A stretch of 64,000 nucleotides of DNA from Kribbella sp. NBC_00382 (GTDB lineage: Bacteria; Actinomycetota; Actinomycetes; Propionibacteriales; Kribbellaceae), in NCBI RefSeq assembly GCF_036067295.1, contig NZ_CP107954.1, positions 6,262,001 to 6,326,000 of the forward strand. The letters are read 5' to 3'. Below the pieces are notes generated by a model. It saw only the letters and a program-made list of their open reading frames with translations, was not told the origin of the DNA and made no database searches. A program made the position numbers and the translations under genes. The first letter of the stretch is position 1; each line of letters begins with the position of its first letter. This document shows, one piece after another, positions 28,449 through 38,144 of this stretch.

Positions 28449-29444
28449 ATGCAGCGGATGCTCGTCACGGGTGGGGCAGGATTCATCGGCTCGAACTTCG
28501 TCCTCGACACGCTGCGGCGGTCCCCGGACCTGGCGATCACCGTGCTCGATCTGCTGACGTATGCCGGCAGCCAGCGCAACCTCGACCAGGTGTCCGACCG
28601 GATCACCTTCGTCCACGGCGATATCTGCGACGCCGCGCTGGTCGACGGGTTGGTCCGTGATACCGACGTACTGGTCCACTTCGCCGCCGAGTCGCACGTC
28701 GACAACTCGCTGAACGACCCGTCGCCGTTCATCCGGACCAACATCCTCGGCACCTTCACGCTGCTCGAGGCGGTCCGTCGCCACGACAAACGAATGCACC
28801 ACATCTCCACCGACGAGGTCTTCGGGGACCTCCCGCTGGACTCGGACGAGCAGTTCACCGAGCAGACGGCGTACGACCCATCGAGCCCGTACTCCGCCAG
28901 CAAGGCGAGCTCCGACATGCTCGTCCGCGCCTGGGTCCGCTCTTACGGTGTCGCCGCCACCCTCTCCAACTGCGCGAACAACTACGGCCCGTACCAGCAC
29001 GTCGAGAAGCTGATTCCGCGCCAGATCACCAACGTCCTGCTGGGCGACCGGCCGAAGCTCTACGGCGCCGGCGACAACGTCCGCGAATGGACCCACGTCG
29101 ACGACCACAACGAGGCCGTCCACCGCATCATCGCGAACGGCCGTATCGGCGAGACCTACCTGATCGGCTCCGGCGACGAACGCAGCAACAAGCAGATCAT
29201 CGAACAGATCCTGCAACTGATGGACCAGCCCGCCGACGCCTACGACCACGTCCCGGACCGCCCCGGCCACGATCTGCGCTACTCCAACAACACCACCAAA
29301 CTCCGCACCGAACTCGGCTGGCTCCCCACCTACGACTTCACCGCCGGCCTCACCGCGACCATCACCTGGTACCGCGAAAACCCCAGCTGGTGGAAACCCG
29401 CCAAATCCCAAACCGAAGCCAAATACAAACTCCTCGGCCGCTGA
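28449..29444 (+). CDS. rfbB: dTDP-glucose 4,6-dehydratase
   Basis: 331 residues from ATG 28449. It is an extended SDR with GGAGFIGSN for NAD, STDEVFGDLP at the active site and YSASKASSD carrying the Tyr/Lys pair. It makes dTDP-4-keto-6-deoxyglucose, the branch point for dTDP-rhamnose and other deoxysugars. No rfbA, rfbC or rfbD lies beside it, so it stands alone here. A later ATG at 28458 is possible. Confidence 0.93.
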   Translation: MQRMLVTGGAGFIGSNFVLDTLRRSPDLAITVLDLLTYAGSQRNLDQVSDRITFVHGDICDAALVDGLVRDTDVLVHFAAESHVDNSLNDPSPFIRTNILGTFTLLEAVRRHDKRMHHISTDEVFGDLPLDSDEQFTEQTAYDPSSPYSASKASSDMLVRAWVRSYGVAATLSNCANNYGPYQHVEKLIPRQITNVLLGDRPKLYGAGDNVREWTHVDDHNEAVHRIIANGRIGETYLIGSGDERSNKQIIEQILQLMDQPADAYDHVPDRPGHDLRYSNNTTKLRTELGWLPTYDFTAGLTATITWYRENPSWWKPAKSQTEAKYKLLGR

Positions 29445-29568
29445 CCCCGCGCGTTACCTCCGTTGCACGTTGCTGCAAATATCCACCCTTCGATAGACAC
29501 CGCCCGCTGCACGCCGCAGGCTGATCCGGCCTGCGACTACACGAGCCGCCGGCGATGGGGAGGACTAC

Positions 29569-31383
29569 ATGGCCGGGTGGGGTAGGCGACGCGTGCGCGG
29601 AGTCGCCGTCATTGCTGCGTTGACACTGGGGATCGCAACTCTGACCGGCCTGCAGGCCTCGGCCGGCTCACTCGACGACCCGCCGGTACCACCGGCCGCG
29701 CCGCAGATCACCGCGACCTTCAACGGCGCCGCGATCCTCAACTGCCTGGACCAGCCGACCTGCCCGCAATCCGCGGTCACCGGCGAGCCGATCACGTTCA
29801 CGATCACCACGACGTCGCCGAACGTGGTGCGGCAGCGCTACCGCTTCAACTCCATCACCCAAGAGGTCGACGGCGCGAACGTCACGCTGTCGCTGGTCTC
29901 GAACGGTCCCGGGCTGCAGCAACTCGAAGTCCAGAGCTACAACGAGATCGGGCAGTTCAGCGCGACCTCGTACTTCCGTCTCAACGTCGGACCGCGCCCG
30001 AAGGCAGTCGGTTCGTGGGGGTTCGACGACGGCTCCGGTACGACGGCCGCCGACGGCGCTGTCGTACCCCATCCGCTGACCCTCGTGAACGGGGCGGCGC
30101 TCGACGGCAAGGGCCGCATCCTCGGGTCGGTGGCCCTCGACGGGACCGACGACTACGCCGAGACCGCCGATCCGGTGATCGACACCTCGAAGAGCTTCAC
30201 CATCTCCGCCTGGGCCCGGCCGACGAACGCCAGCAAGACGGGCGTGGTCGCGGCGGTGGGCGGTACGAACAGCAGCGCGTTCGTTCTGTACTACGACGCG
30301 TCGGCCAAGCGCTGGCTGTTCGCCCGGACCTCGGCGGACGTGAACAACCCGACCCGCTACCAGGCAGCCTCCAAAGAGGCGCCCGTCAACGGCGCCTGGA
30401 CGCATTTGATCGGTACCTACGACGCCGCGACCGGTGCGCTGCAACTGTTCGTCAACGGTCGTCTTCAGCAGAGCGCTAGCTCTCCGACCACTCCCGCCTG
30501 GCACGCCGCCGGACCGCTCACGATCGGCCGGGCCAAGTACGCCGGCGCGCTGACCGGCTACTTCGCGGGCTCGCTCGATCAGATCAACCTGTGGCAGCGG
30601 GTGATCGTCGCCGGCGAGATCGGGCCGCTGGTCGACCCCCGGCTCGGCGCCAGCGGACACGACCGGCTCGCCGCGGGCGTAGCGGCGTACTGGCCGCTGG
30701 ACAACGCGATCAAGGGCTCGAACAACGTCTGGCACACCCCGGAGGCCGTCCGCGGAGCCGACCTCACCGTTGCGGGCGTCGGGTCCTCGAGCAACCAGTC
30801 GGGTGCCTTCGTCGACGACCCGGAGCGCGGCCGGGTGCTGCAGTTGACCGGCAAGTCCCGCGAGTCCGTCACGCTGAACCGCCCGGTCGTCGACGGCAGC
30901 CTGAGCTTCACCGTCGCGGTCCGGGTCAAGATCGCCGACCCGTCCAAGCCGATGGTGATCGCTCGCCAGGGGACGGCCGGGAAGGACACCTGGCGGCTGG
31001 AGTACAAGCCGGTCGACCAGTTCAGCAGCCAATGGATCTTCGCTCGGGGCGACGCAGCCTCCGCCACGGAGACGCTGGCGGTCTGGCCGGTCGATCGCGA
31101 GACGCTGTCCGAGTGGCACCTGCTCGCCGGTACCTACGTCCCTGCGTCGGGTGAGTTCGATACCACAAAGCTGGAGCTGACCGACAACCTTCGTTCCTTC
31201 GACGGCTCCACCGTCCCGTACGCCGCCACGCCGCCGCGAGCCGGTGACACCGTGGTCGGTGCCGCCCGTACGACCGGCAAGGCATTCAACGGCCGCCTCG
31301 ACGATCTGCGGCTCTACGCGGGCAATGCGCAAGGACCGAAACTCTGCGAAGACTACCCAGACCTCGACAACTGCGGCTCCTAA
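29569..31383 (+). CDS. Secreted protein with two LamG (concanavalin-like) domains
   Basis: 604 residues from ATG 29569, with GGGGAGG upstream. A Sec signal peptide runs to about residue 32 (LTGLQASAGS). An Ig-like or PKD-like segment (~45-140) precedes two LamG jelly-rolls (~148-350, GSWGFDDGSGT...; ~375-590, AYWPLDNAIKG...). LamG domains bind carbohydrate or surface ligands. No catalytic domain is seen, so it is probably an extracellular binding protein. The final residues carry two cysteines (LCEDYPDLDNCGS). Confidence 0.82.
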   Translation: MAGWGRRRVRGVAVIAALTLGIATLTGLQASAGSLDDPPVPPAAPQITATFNGAAILNCLDQPTCPQSAVTGEPITFTITTTSPNVVRQRYRFNSITQEVDGANVTLSLVSNGPGLQQLEVQSYNEIGQFSATSYFRLNVGPRPKAVGSWGFDDGSGTTAADGAVVPHPLTLVNGAALDGKGRILGSVALDGTDDYAETADPVIDTSKSFTISAWARPTNASKTGVVAAVGGTNSSAFVLYYDASAKRWLFARTSADVNNPTRYQAASKEAPVNGAWTHLIGTYDAATGALQLFVNGRLQQSASSPTTPAWHAAGPLTIGRAKYAGALTGYFAGSLDQINLWQRVIVAGEIGPLVDPRLGASGHDRLAAGVAAYWPLDNAIKGSNNVWHTPEAVRGADLTVAGVGSSSNQSGAFVDDPERGRVLQLTGKSRESVTLNRPVVDGSLSFTVAVRVKIADPSKPMVIARQGTAGKDTWRLEYKPVDQFSSQWIFARGDAASATETLAVWPVDRETLSEWHLLAGTYVPASGEFDTTKLELTDNLRSFDGSTVPYAATPPRAGDTVVGAARTTGKAFNGRLDDLRLYAGNAQGPKLCEDYPDLDNCGS

Positions 31384-31427
31384 GCTCTCTTATGGTCCGA
31401 TGAACGTACGAACGGTCGCCGGGCAGC

Positions 31428-32066
31428 ATGGCGACGGCTGAGCGGGTGCTCTCGGTGGTGGACGCCACCGAGGGCTGGGACACGGAACTCGCCGAGCTGG
31501 GGGCTCGGGCGGAGGCCGCGGAGTACGGGCTGGTGGCCGATCTCGAACTCGAGGTCACCTTCCGGGGACCGAGCGACCTCACCTGTTTGCGGGTCGAAGG
31601 CTTCGATGAGGAGGGCTCCACGCTGGCCGTGGTGGTGACGTTGCCACACGGGCTGGTCCGCGAGCGCGACCAGGCGCTCCTGATGCTGCTGCAAGAGGCG
31701 CTGGACGCCGCGGACACCTTCGCCGAGGAGTCGGCCCGTGCAGCCGACCTGTGGGCCGCCTGGCAGGTCATGGTCCGCCTGACGTCGGGCGGTACGCCGT
31801 ACGAGCGCTGGATGGACGCCTACATGCTGGCCCACCACGCCCCGGAGTCCCTGCGCACCCAACCCTGCCCAGATTGCGGCGCGTACCAACTCCACCTCGA
31901 ATTCGAAGTACGCGACCCCTGCGCCGACCACGGCACCGCCTACTTCTGGTGCAACGCCTGCCTCAAAGGCCCGATGCCCAATACCGCCCCGCTCCCACCC
32001 AACGCCCGAACAACCCCGTGGGGCACCCTCAACCCACCCAACTACAAAATCATCCCGGAGAGCTGA
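31428..32066 (+). CDS. Conserved hypothetical protein with zinc-ribbon-like cysteines
   Basis: 212 residues. An acidic helical N-terminal part (~1-130) is followed by PCPDCG ... WCNACLKG, two CxxC pairs ~26 residues apart that could bind zinc. The C-terminus is Pro-rich. No signal peptide is present. I do not recognise the family. It precedes a SUKH-3 gene by 38 bases and may be co-transcribed with it. Confidence 0.6.
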   Translation: MATAERVLSVVDATEGWDTELAELGARAEAAEYGLVADLELEVTFRGPSDLTCLRVEGFDEEGSTLAVVVTLPHGLVRERDQALLMLLQEALDAADTFAEESARAADLWAAWQVMVRLTSGGTPYERWMDAYMLAHHAPESLRTQPCPDCGAYQLHLEFEVRDPCADHGTAYFWCNACLKGPMPNTAPLPPNARTTPWGTLNPPNYKIIPES

Positions 32067-32104
32067 GGGACATCGCAGGAGCTGGAATCGCCTACCATCC
32101 AGCC

Positions 32105-32608
32105 ATGCAATGGCTTCGGCGCACCAGACGACAGCCTGCGCCACCCCTAGCCCGTCCGAATCCTCAATCAGTGGCCGAGTTCGAAGAGTTGGGCGCGAAG
32201 TGCCTCCCCGCGGCTGGCTGGCGGGAAGGCCGGCAGGTCGACGCGGACAAGGACCGGCAGGCTTATCTCGACGATGGATATGAGTGGCCGGGTTTCGTCG
32301 ACTCACTGCTGGCGGAGTTCGGTGGATTGATCTTCGGCGAGCCATTCGGCCCTTTTGGCGACATCCTGACGATCGATGCCGCCCTGGCGGTCTCCGGGAT
32401 CTACAAAGAGCGGGTCGAGGAGTACGAGGAGTTTCTGAGGCTGAAACTGTTCCCTGTCGGTGTTGGAGCCCGGGGCGTCCTGACCGTTGTGCTCAGCCCA
32501 GACGGCTCGTTCCACGGCGGCTATGACGATCACCTGGAGTTCCTGGGCGGCACCGTGCGCGAAATGCTCGGCCGGTTGACCGCAGGCGGCGGCGTCAAAG
32601 TGCGCTAG
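32105..32608 (+). CDS. SUKH-3-like immunity or antitoxin-type protein
   Basis: 167 residues from ATG 32105. The pattern LPAAGWREGRQVD, DGYEWPGFVDSLLAEFGGL, LFPVGVGARG and GSFHGGYDDHLEFLG fits the SUKH-3 family. SUKH proteins often neutralise secreted polymorphic toxins in rivals or kin. No toxin or secretion gene lies nearby, so it is an orphan immunity or SUKH-fold protein. The family call is from pattern memory. Confidence 0.7.
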   Translation: MQWLRRTRRQPAPPLARPNPQSVAEFEELGAKCLPAAGWREGRQVDADKDRQAYLDDGYEWPGFVDSLLAEFGGLIFGEPFGPFGDILTIDAALAVSGIYKERVEEYEEFLRLKLFPVGVGARGVLTVVLSPDGSFHGGYDDHLEFLGGTVREMLGRLTAGGGVKVR

Positions 32609-32677
32609 ATGTGCTCGGATGAGCGAGTCCGCCCAGCGGATCGGAGTACCGACAGAAGACTGTCGTCGAGGAGTGGG

Positions 32678-33190
32678 CTAGCTGGTGATGCTTAGGGCCC
32701 GGAGGTTTTCGAGGTAGGTCTTGTAGACGGTGGTGAAAGGCTCGGCGGTGGCGATGTTGGCTACTACCCAGGCGCAGGTGGCTTGGGCGGTGGCGACTAT
32801 TTGGGGCGGGTAGTCGTAGAGCTTTTGGTGGGTGAGGAATTCGTCTTCGTCCATGACTTTGATGGTGCCGTCTCTCAGGAGGCGGATGTCCAGGTCCAGG
32901 TCGACTGTGGTGACCGAGTCGACGCCGAAGACGGGTGGGGTGGTGATGTCGCAATAGATCCGGGTGGGGTGCGGGGTGTCGTTGAATAGGGCGCTCCACC
33001 ATTGGCCTCGGGGGTAGAGGCGGACTCGGTGGTGGTCGATCGTCACCCAGGTGCCGTCGGCTCGCTGGCCGCGGGAGCCGGGTAAGGAACCCACCCACAG
33101 GCCGTGTTCGTCCTCGCCGAGATTGATGGACTCAAGGAGGCGGTGTGGCTTGCCGTCGTACTTGCAGAAGAGTGTCCTCACCATCTCCAT
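32678..33190 (-). CDS. DUF402-family protein (second paralogue)
   Basis: 170 residues from ATG 33190; an ATG two codons later is also possible. It is collinear with the DUF402 protein at 27890-28384 (FNDTPHPTRIYCDITT, TTVDLDLDIRLLRDG, MDEDEF), so both keep the acidic residues of the family's metal site. It is divergent from dxs, with 170 bases between the two starts. Confidence 0.8.
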   Translation of the reverse strand: MEMVRTLFCKYDGKPHRLLESINLGEDEHGLWVGSLPGSRGQRADGTWVTIDHHRVRLYPRGQWWSALFNDTPHPTRIYCDITTPPVFGVDSVTTVDLDLDIRLLRDGTIKVMDEDEFLTHQKLYDYPPQIVATAQATCAWVVANIATAEPFTTVYKTYLENLRALSITS

Positions 33191-33360
33191 GGCGCTCACT
33201 TTAGGTGAGGGTGGCATCACAAGCGAGCAAGCGCGCTCCGGCCGGGTCGGGCTGAGCGTGGGGGAGTGTGAGAAACGCATCTGCCGGGCTGCTGAGTTCG
33301 GTTTCGTCGCTGTCCGTGCATAGACTCAAGCGTTCGAGGACAACCCTGCGGAGGAGCTCG

Positions 33361-35253
33361 ATGCGCGTTCTGGAGACCGTCGAAGGCCCGGCGGACCTCA
33401 AGGCGATGGCCGACGCCCAGCTGCGTGAGCTGGCCTCGGAGATCCGTGACGTCCTGGTGGAGACGGTGTCGCGGACGGGTGGCCACCTCGGGCCCAACCT
33501 GGGCATGGTCGAGATCACGCTGGCGATGCACCGGGTGTTCGAGTCGCCGCGCGACCGGCTGATCTACGACACCGGTCACCAGACGTACGTCCACAAGCTG
33601 CTCACCGGCCGGGCGGCGAAGTTCGACACGCTCCGTCAGGAGGGCGGCCTGTCCGGCTACCCGAGCCAGGCCGAGTCCGAGCACGACGTGGTCGAGAACA
33701 GCCACGCCTCGACGAGCCTCTCGTACGCCGACGGCCTGGCCAAGGCGTACCGGCTGCGCAAGGAGGACCGGCACGTCGTCGCGCTGATCGGCGACGGCGG
33801 CCTGACCGGCGGGATGGCCTGGGAGGCGCTCAACAACATCGCCGCGGCCAAGGACCTCAAGCTCGTCATCATCGTCAACGACAACGGCCGCTCCTACAGC
33901 CCGACCGTCGGCGGCCTGGCGACGCACCTGACCAGCCTGCGCACCAACCCGCGGTACGAGAAGATCCTCGACCTGGTCAAGAAGAACCTCGGCCGCACCC
34001 CGTATGTCGGCCCGCCGATGTACGAGGTGCTGCACGGCGTGAAGAAGGGCCTCAAGGACATGCTCGCCCCGCAGGGCATGTTCGAGGACCTCGGCCTCAA
34101 GTACGTCGGCCCGGTGGACGGCCACGACCGGCAGGCGATGGAGGACGCGCTCGCCAAGGCGAAGGCGTTCGGCGGCCCGGTGATCGTGCACGCGGTCACC
34201 CAGAAGGGCTTCGGGTACGCCGCCGCCGAGCAGGACGAAGAGGACAACTTCCACCAGGTCCGGCCGAAGAGCAAGCCGCGCGGCTGGACCGACGTGTTCG
34301 CCGACGAGATCATCGAGATCGGCCACCGCCGGCCCGACGTGGTCGCGATCACCGCCGCGATGCTGCACCCGACCGGTCTGGCGGCCTTCGCCGAGGAGTT
34401 CCCGGACCGGATCTTCGACGTCGGTATCGCCGAGCAGCACGCGGTGACGAGCGCTGCCGGCCTAGCGATGGGTGGTCTGCATCCGGTCGTCGGTCTCTAC
34501 GCGACCTTCCTCAACCGCGCCTTCGACCAGCTCCTGCTCGACGTCGCGCTGCACAAGTGCGGCGTCACCTTCGTGCTCGACCGGGCCGGGGTAACCGGTG
34601 ACGACGGTGCGAGCCACAACGGCATGTGGGACATGTCGATCCTGCAAATCGTCCCGGGCCTGCGGTTGGCCGCGCCCCGCGACGGCAGCCGGCTGCGCGA
34701 ACTGCTGAACGAGGCGGTCGAGGTCGACGACGCCCCGACCGTACTGCGCTACGCCAAGGGCGAGGTCTTCCCCGACATCGAGGCCATCGACCGCGTCGGC
34801 GGCTGCGACGTCCTGGTCCGAACCGGTACCGACGTCCTCATCATCGGCATCGGTTCGATGGCCGCCACCGCGGTCGACGTCTCGCAAAGGTTGCAGCAAC
34901 AAGGCTTCGGCGTCACCGTCGTCGACCCCCGCTGGGTGAAGCCGGTCGACCCGAAGCTGGTCGAGCTGGCCGGCCAGCACAAGTTCGTCGTCATCATCGA
35001 GGACAACGGCCGGGTCGGCGGCTGTGGTGCGGCGATCTCGCAGACGCTGCGCGACGCGGGCGTGACGACGCCGGTCCGCGACTTCGGCATCCCGCAGAAG
35101 TTCCTCGAGCACGCCAAGCGGGACAAGATCCTGCAGGAGATCGGTTTGACCGGCCAGGGGCTGGCCCGGGACGTGATAGAGATGATCGCCAAGCAAGGGG
35201 ACGCGATCACCAGTGAGTCAGACACCGCGAGCGGCAGGCCGGGCGGGGCCTGA
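33361..35253 (+). CDS. dxs: 1-deoxy-D-xylulose-5-phosphate synthase
   Basis: 630 residues from ATG 33361, with GGAGGAG upstream. It condenses pyruvate and glyceraldehyde-3-phosphate, the first step of the MEP isoprenoid pathway, using thiamine diphosphate. GDGGLTGGMAWEALNN is the ThDP motif. The transketolase domain (AEQHAVTSAAGLA) and C-terminal domain (IIEDNGRVGGCG) are complete. The next gene begins 41 bases before the dxs stop, which suggests co-transcription. Confidence 0.97.
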   Translation: MRVLETVEGPADLKAMADAQLRELASEIRDVLVETVSRTGGHLGPNLGMVEITLAMHRVFESPRDRLIYDTGHQTYVHKLLTGRAAKFDTLRQEGGLSGYPSQAESEHDVVENSHASTSLSYADGLAKAYRLRKEDRHVVALIGDGGLTGGMAWEALNNIAAAKDLKLVIIVNDNGRSYSPTVGGLATHLTSLRTNPRYEKILDLVKKNLGRTPYVGPPMYEVLHGVKKGLKDMLAPQGMFEDLGLKYVGPVDGHDRQAMEDALAKAKAFGGPVIVHAVTQKGFGYAAAEQDEEDNFHQVRPKSKPRGWTDVFADEIIEIGHRRPDVVAITAAMLHPTGLAAFAEEFPDRIFDVGIAEQHAVTSAAGLAMGGLHPVVGLYATFLNRAFDQLLLDVALHKCGVTFVLDRAGVTGDDGASHNGMWDMSILQIVPGLRLAAPRDGSRLRELLNEAVEVDDAPTVLRYAKGEVFPDIEAIDRVGGCDVLVRTGTDVLIIGIGSMAATAVDVSQRLQQQGFGVTVVDPRWVKPVDPKLVELAGQHKFVVIIEDNGRVGGCGAAISQTLRDAGVTTPVRDFGIPQKFLEHAKRDKILQEIGLTGQGLARDVIEMIAKQGDAITSESDTASGRPGGA

Positions 35254-36589
35254 CGGGGGACCGGCGAGGGGCCGTCACTCGGCGGCCCCCCGGCAGCGAC
35301 GGCTGTGGCCGCTGCTGCTCTCGCTGGTTCTCATCGCCGGCGCTGTCGCCGGCGGTCTCGCCCTGCACCAGTCCAGCGCCGATGGCCAGGCGAACCTCGC
35401 CACGCCCAATCCGTCCGGTTCGCCAGAGGTCGACGAGACCGCCCGCGCGGCCGGCGTCAACAAGGTGCTGGTCCGACGCGCGCAGGCGATCCGGAACAAC
35501 GACGAGGCCGAGTTCCTGCAGGACGTGGACCCGGCGGACAAGCTGCTCGTCGCCCGGCAGAAGCTGCTCTTCGAGAACCTGCGGCAGTTCGGGTTCGCGA
35601 GCCTGAGCTACGAGCAGCTCCGTGAGCAGTTCGACCAGCGGCTCGTCGACAAGTACGGGCCGTCGACGTACCTGGTCGGCGTGGCGATGACGTACCAGAT
35701 CAAGGGCATCGACCCGCAGCCGGTCCGGACGATGCTCGGCTACACGTTCACCCAGAAGCGCGGCGGCAGTTGGCAGTTGGTGTCCGACTCGGACATGGAC
35801 CACCTGCTCCCGCGCGGATCGCACCAGGAGGCTTGGGATCTCGGCGAGGTCCTGGTGAAGCGCGCGCCCCGGGTGCTGATCGTGGTCGAGCGCAACGAGG
35901 CCAAGCTCGCCGACAACCTCGCGGCGAAGGCGGTGAGCGCGGTCCAGGCGGTCAGCAAGGCCTGGCCCGGCGGCTGGACGGGCTCGGGCGTGGTGATCGC
36001 GCTGGACGACAAGATCGTCCGGGGCGCCGACTACACCGTCCCGAAGAACGCCGAGGACGCGCTCGCGATGGCGACCTGGGTGTACCGGACGCTGCCCGGT
36101 GAGACGACGGAGCTGGGGGAGCGAGCCGACTCGTACGTCGTGATCAACCCGCGCAACCGCGACAAGATCGACGCGCGCACGCTGGCGCACGAGTTCACGC
36201 ACGTGGCGACCGCGCCCTACGGGGCCTACGCGCCGCGCTGGCTGGTGGAGGGCGCAGCGACGTACGTCGAGTTCCTGCCGATGGCCGGCGAGGAGAACCT
36301 CGCGCTGGACAAGTACCGCAAAGAGGTCCAGACCAAGTACCTGGCGAAGGCGAAGAGCCTGCCCACGGACAACGTGTTCTTCAAGGACTCGGACAGCTCG
36401 TACCCGATGTCCTGGCTCGCCGTCGACTACCTGTTCCAGCACTTCGGCGCGGTCGAGGTCGGCACGCTGTACCAGGAGATGGCCTCGCTCGGCTCGACCC
36501 AGGCCGAGCGCAACCGGATCATGCTGGAGCACCTGAATCTCACCGAAGGCCGGCTCTTCCTCCAGCTCAAAAAGGAAGCGGGCAGCTAG
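35213..36589 (+). CDS. Membrane-anchored HExxH metallopeptidase-like protein, paralogue 1
   Basis: 458 residues from GTG 35213, overlapping dxs by 41 bases. One membrane helix at ~29-52 follows a basic N-terminus, so the bulk faces outside. Residues ~80-220 look like an NTF2-type domain (LVRRAQAIRNNDEAEFLQD). The C-terminal half is a gluzincin-like peptidase: H326-E-F-T-H330, then E346 in WLVEGAATY (HExxH-x15-E). All three metal ligands and the catalytic Glu are present. Paralogues lie at 36690 and 39730. Substrate and role are unknown. Confidence 0.78.
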   Translation: MSQTPRAAGRAGPDGGPARGRHSAAPRQRRLWPLLLSLVLIAGAVAGGLALHQSSADGQANLATPNPSGSPEVDETARAAGVNKVLVRRAQAIRNNDEAEFLQDVDPADKLLVARQKLLFENLRQFGFASLSYEQLREQFDQRLVDKYGPSTYLVGVAMTYQIKGIDPQPVRTMLGYTFTQKRGGSWQLVSDSDMDHLLPRGSHQEAWDLGEVLVKRAPRVLIVVERNEAKLADNLAAKAVSAVQAVSKAWPGGWTGSGVVIALDDKIVRGADYTVPKNAEDALAMATWVYRTLPGETTELGERADSYVVINPRNRDKIDARTLAHEFTHVATAPYGAYAPRWLVEGAATYVEFLPMAGEENLALDKYRKEVQTKYLAKAKSLPTDNVFFKDSDSSYPMSWLAVDYLFQHFGAVEVGTLYQEMASLGSTQAERNRIMLEHLNLTEGRLFLQLKKEAGS

Positions 36590-36689
36590 GGGCAAGTTGT
36601 ATACCCGGCGTGTCGGTGGTGGAAACGGCTGGACCGAGTAGGGTAGCCGGGCTGTAGCAGGACGGGCGGACCGGAGGAATCGACCCGAC

Positions 36690-38072
36690 GTGAGTTCCAC
36701 ACCACCTAGTGCCGCACCGTCCGGCACTATGGCTCCGCCCCACGGGCCCCGCCGCTGGCTGGGCCTGCTGATTGCTGTGGCCGTGGTCTCCGCCGGCGTC
36801 GTCTACGCGGTCGAGGACCGGGAGCAGGATGCCCGGGCCAGGCCCAGCGCGCCCCTCACCAAGACCCCGACGACGCAACCGAACAACGGTAAGAAGCCGC
36901 CGTCCAAGACGGCTGCCGCGGTCGCGGCCCGCCGGCTGGCCGTCGACACGATCCTGCTGCGCCGCGCCAAGGCCGTCCGGACCGTCAACGAGAAGATGTT
37001 CCTGGAGGACGTCGACCCGGCGAACACGAAGCTGCGGCAAGAGCAGAAGGTGCTGTTCGCGAACCTGGTCGAGCTCGGCCTGGACGAGATCGGCTACAGC
37101 CAGGCCGAGGAACGGTTCGACCAGAAGGCGGTCAAGGCGCACGGCCCTTCGACGTACCTGGTCCGGGTGCTGATGCGGTACCAGATCCACGAGGTCGACC
37201 TGACGCCGGTGACCACCGAGCTCGGCTACACCTTCGTGCATCGCGGCGGCCGCTGGATCATGGCCGACGACAACGATCTCGACGACGAGCTCGGCCCGGG
37301 CGCGCACCAGGAAGCGTGGGATCTGGGCCGCTTCGAGGTGCATCGCGCACCCCGTGTGCTCGTGCTGGTCGACAAGGGTGACACCCAACGCGGCCGCTCG
37401 ATCGTCACCGAGGCCACCGAGGCGCTCGGCGAGGTCACGGCCTACTGGCCGCGCAAGTGGCGTGGCTCCGTGCTGATCGCCGCGCTGGACGACGCCGATG
37501 TCCGCGACGCGCGGTTCAACGACGAGGACGTGGAGTCCGCCGCGAGCGCCGGGTCGACCTTCTCGTCGCTGCCCGGTCAGGACACCGCCGACGGTACGGT
37601 CGCCGGTGCCTACATCGTGGTCAATCCCAAGGAACGCGACCGCGTCGACGAGATCCTGCTGTCGCATGAGATCACTCACGTCGCCACGGCCGACCTCGGT
37701 GGGTACGAGCCGTTGTGGCTGGCCGAGGGCGCAGCGGAGTACGTGTCCTGGCGTGGGATCGAGGCGATCAGCGGACCTGGCGAGGTCGGCAAGTGGGAGC
37801 AGGAAGTCATCGACGACGCCCTGCCGTTGCTCAGCGCGCTGCCGTCCGATCAGGGCTTCTACAACAACACCGCCGACGTGTACGGCGTGAGCTGGCTGGC
37901 TGTCCGCTTCCTGGTGAAACGGCTTGGACTGGCGGCTGTCGAGGACCTGTACGAGGATCTGGCTAAGCATGGAACCGATCAGGCGTCGCGGGACCGGATC
38001 CTCCTGACTCGCACCGGGTTCACCGAGGCGACACTCTGGATCTACCTTAAGGACTACGAGCCTCAACGCTGA
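36690..38072 (+). CDS. Membrane-anchored HExxH metallopeptidase-like protein, paralogue 2
   Basis: 460 residues from GTG 36690, with GGAGGA twelve bases upstream. It has the same architecture as paralogue 1: a membrane helix (~24-43), a basic Pro/Thr linker, an NTF2-like domain (LLRRAKAVRTVNEKMFLED) and H326-E-I-T-H330 with E346 in WLAEGAAEY. It lies 100 bases downstream of paralogue 1 and 72 before the APC transporter. Sequence identity to paralogue 1 is moderate, so the duplication is old. Confidence 0.78.
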   Translation: MSSTPPSAAPSGTMAPPHGPRRWLGLLIAVAVVSAGVVYAVEDREQDARARPSAPLTKTPTTQPNNGKKPPSKTAAAVAARRLAVDTILLRRAKAVRTVNEKMFLEDVDPANTKLRQEQKVLFANLVELGLDEIGYSQAEERFDQKAVKAHGPSTYLVRVLMRYQIHEVDLTPVTTELGYTFVHRGGRWIMADDNDLDDELGPGAHQEAWDLGRFEVHRAPRVLVLVDKGDTQRGRSIVTEATEALGEVTAYWPRKWRGSVLIAALDDADVRDARFNDEDVESAASAGSTFSSLPGQDTADGTVAGAYIVVNPKERDRVDEILLSHEITHVATADLGGYEPLWLAEGAAEYVSWRGIEAISGPGEVGKWEQEVIDDALPLLSALPSDQGFYNNTADVYGVSWLAVRFLVKRLGLAAVEDLYEDLAKHGTDQASRDRILLTRTGFTEATLWIYLKDYEPQR

Positions 38073-38144
38073 GTGGCGGTTTGACCTCAACCCGTCAGCT
38101 TGGCAGGCTCGGAGGGTTCCGTCCGAGTTTGAGGAGGCGTACAG

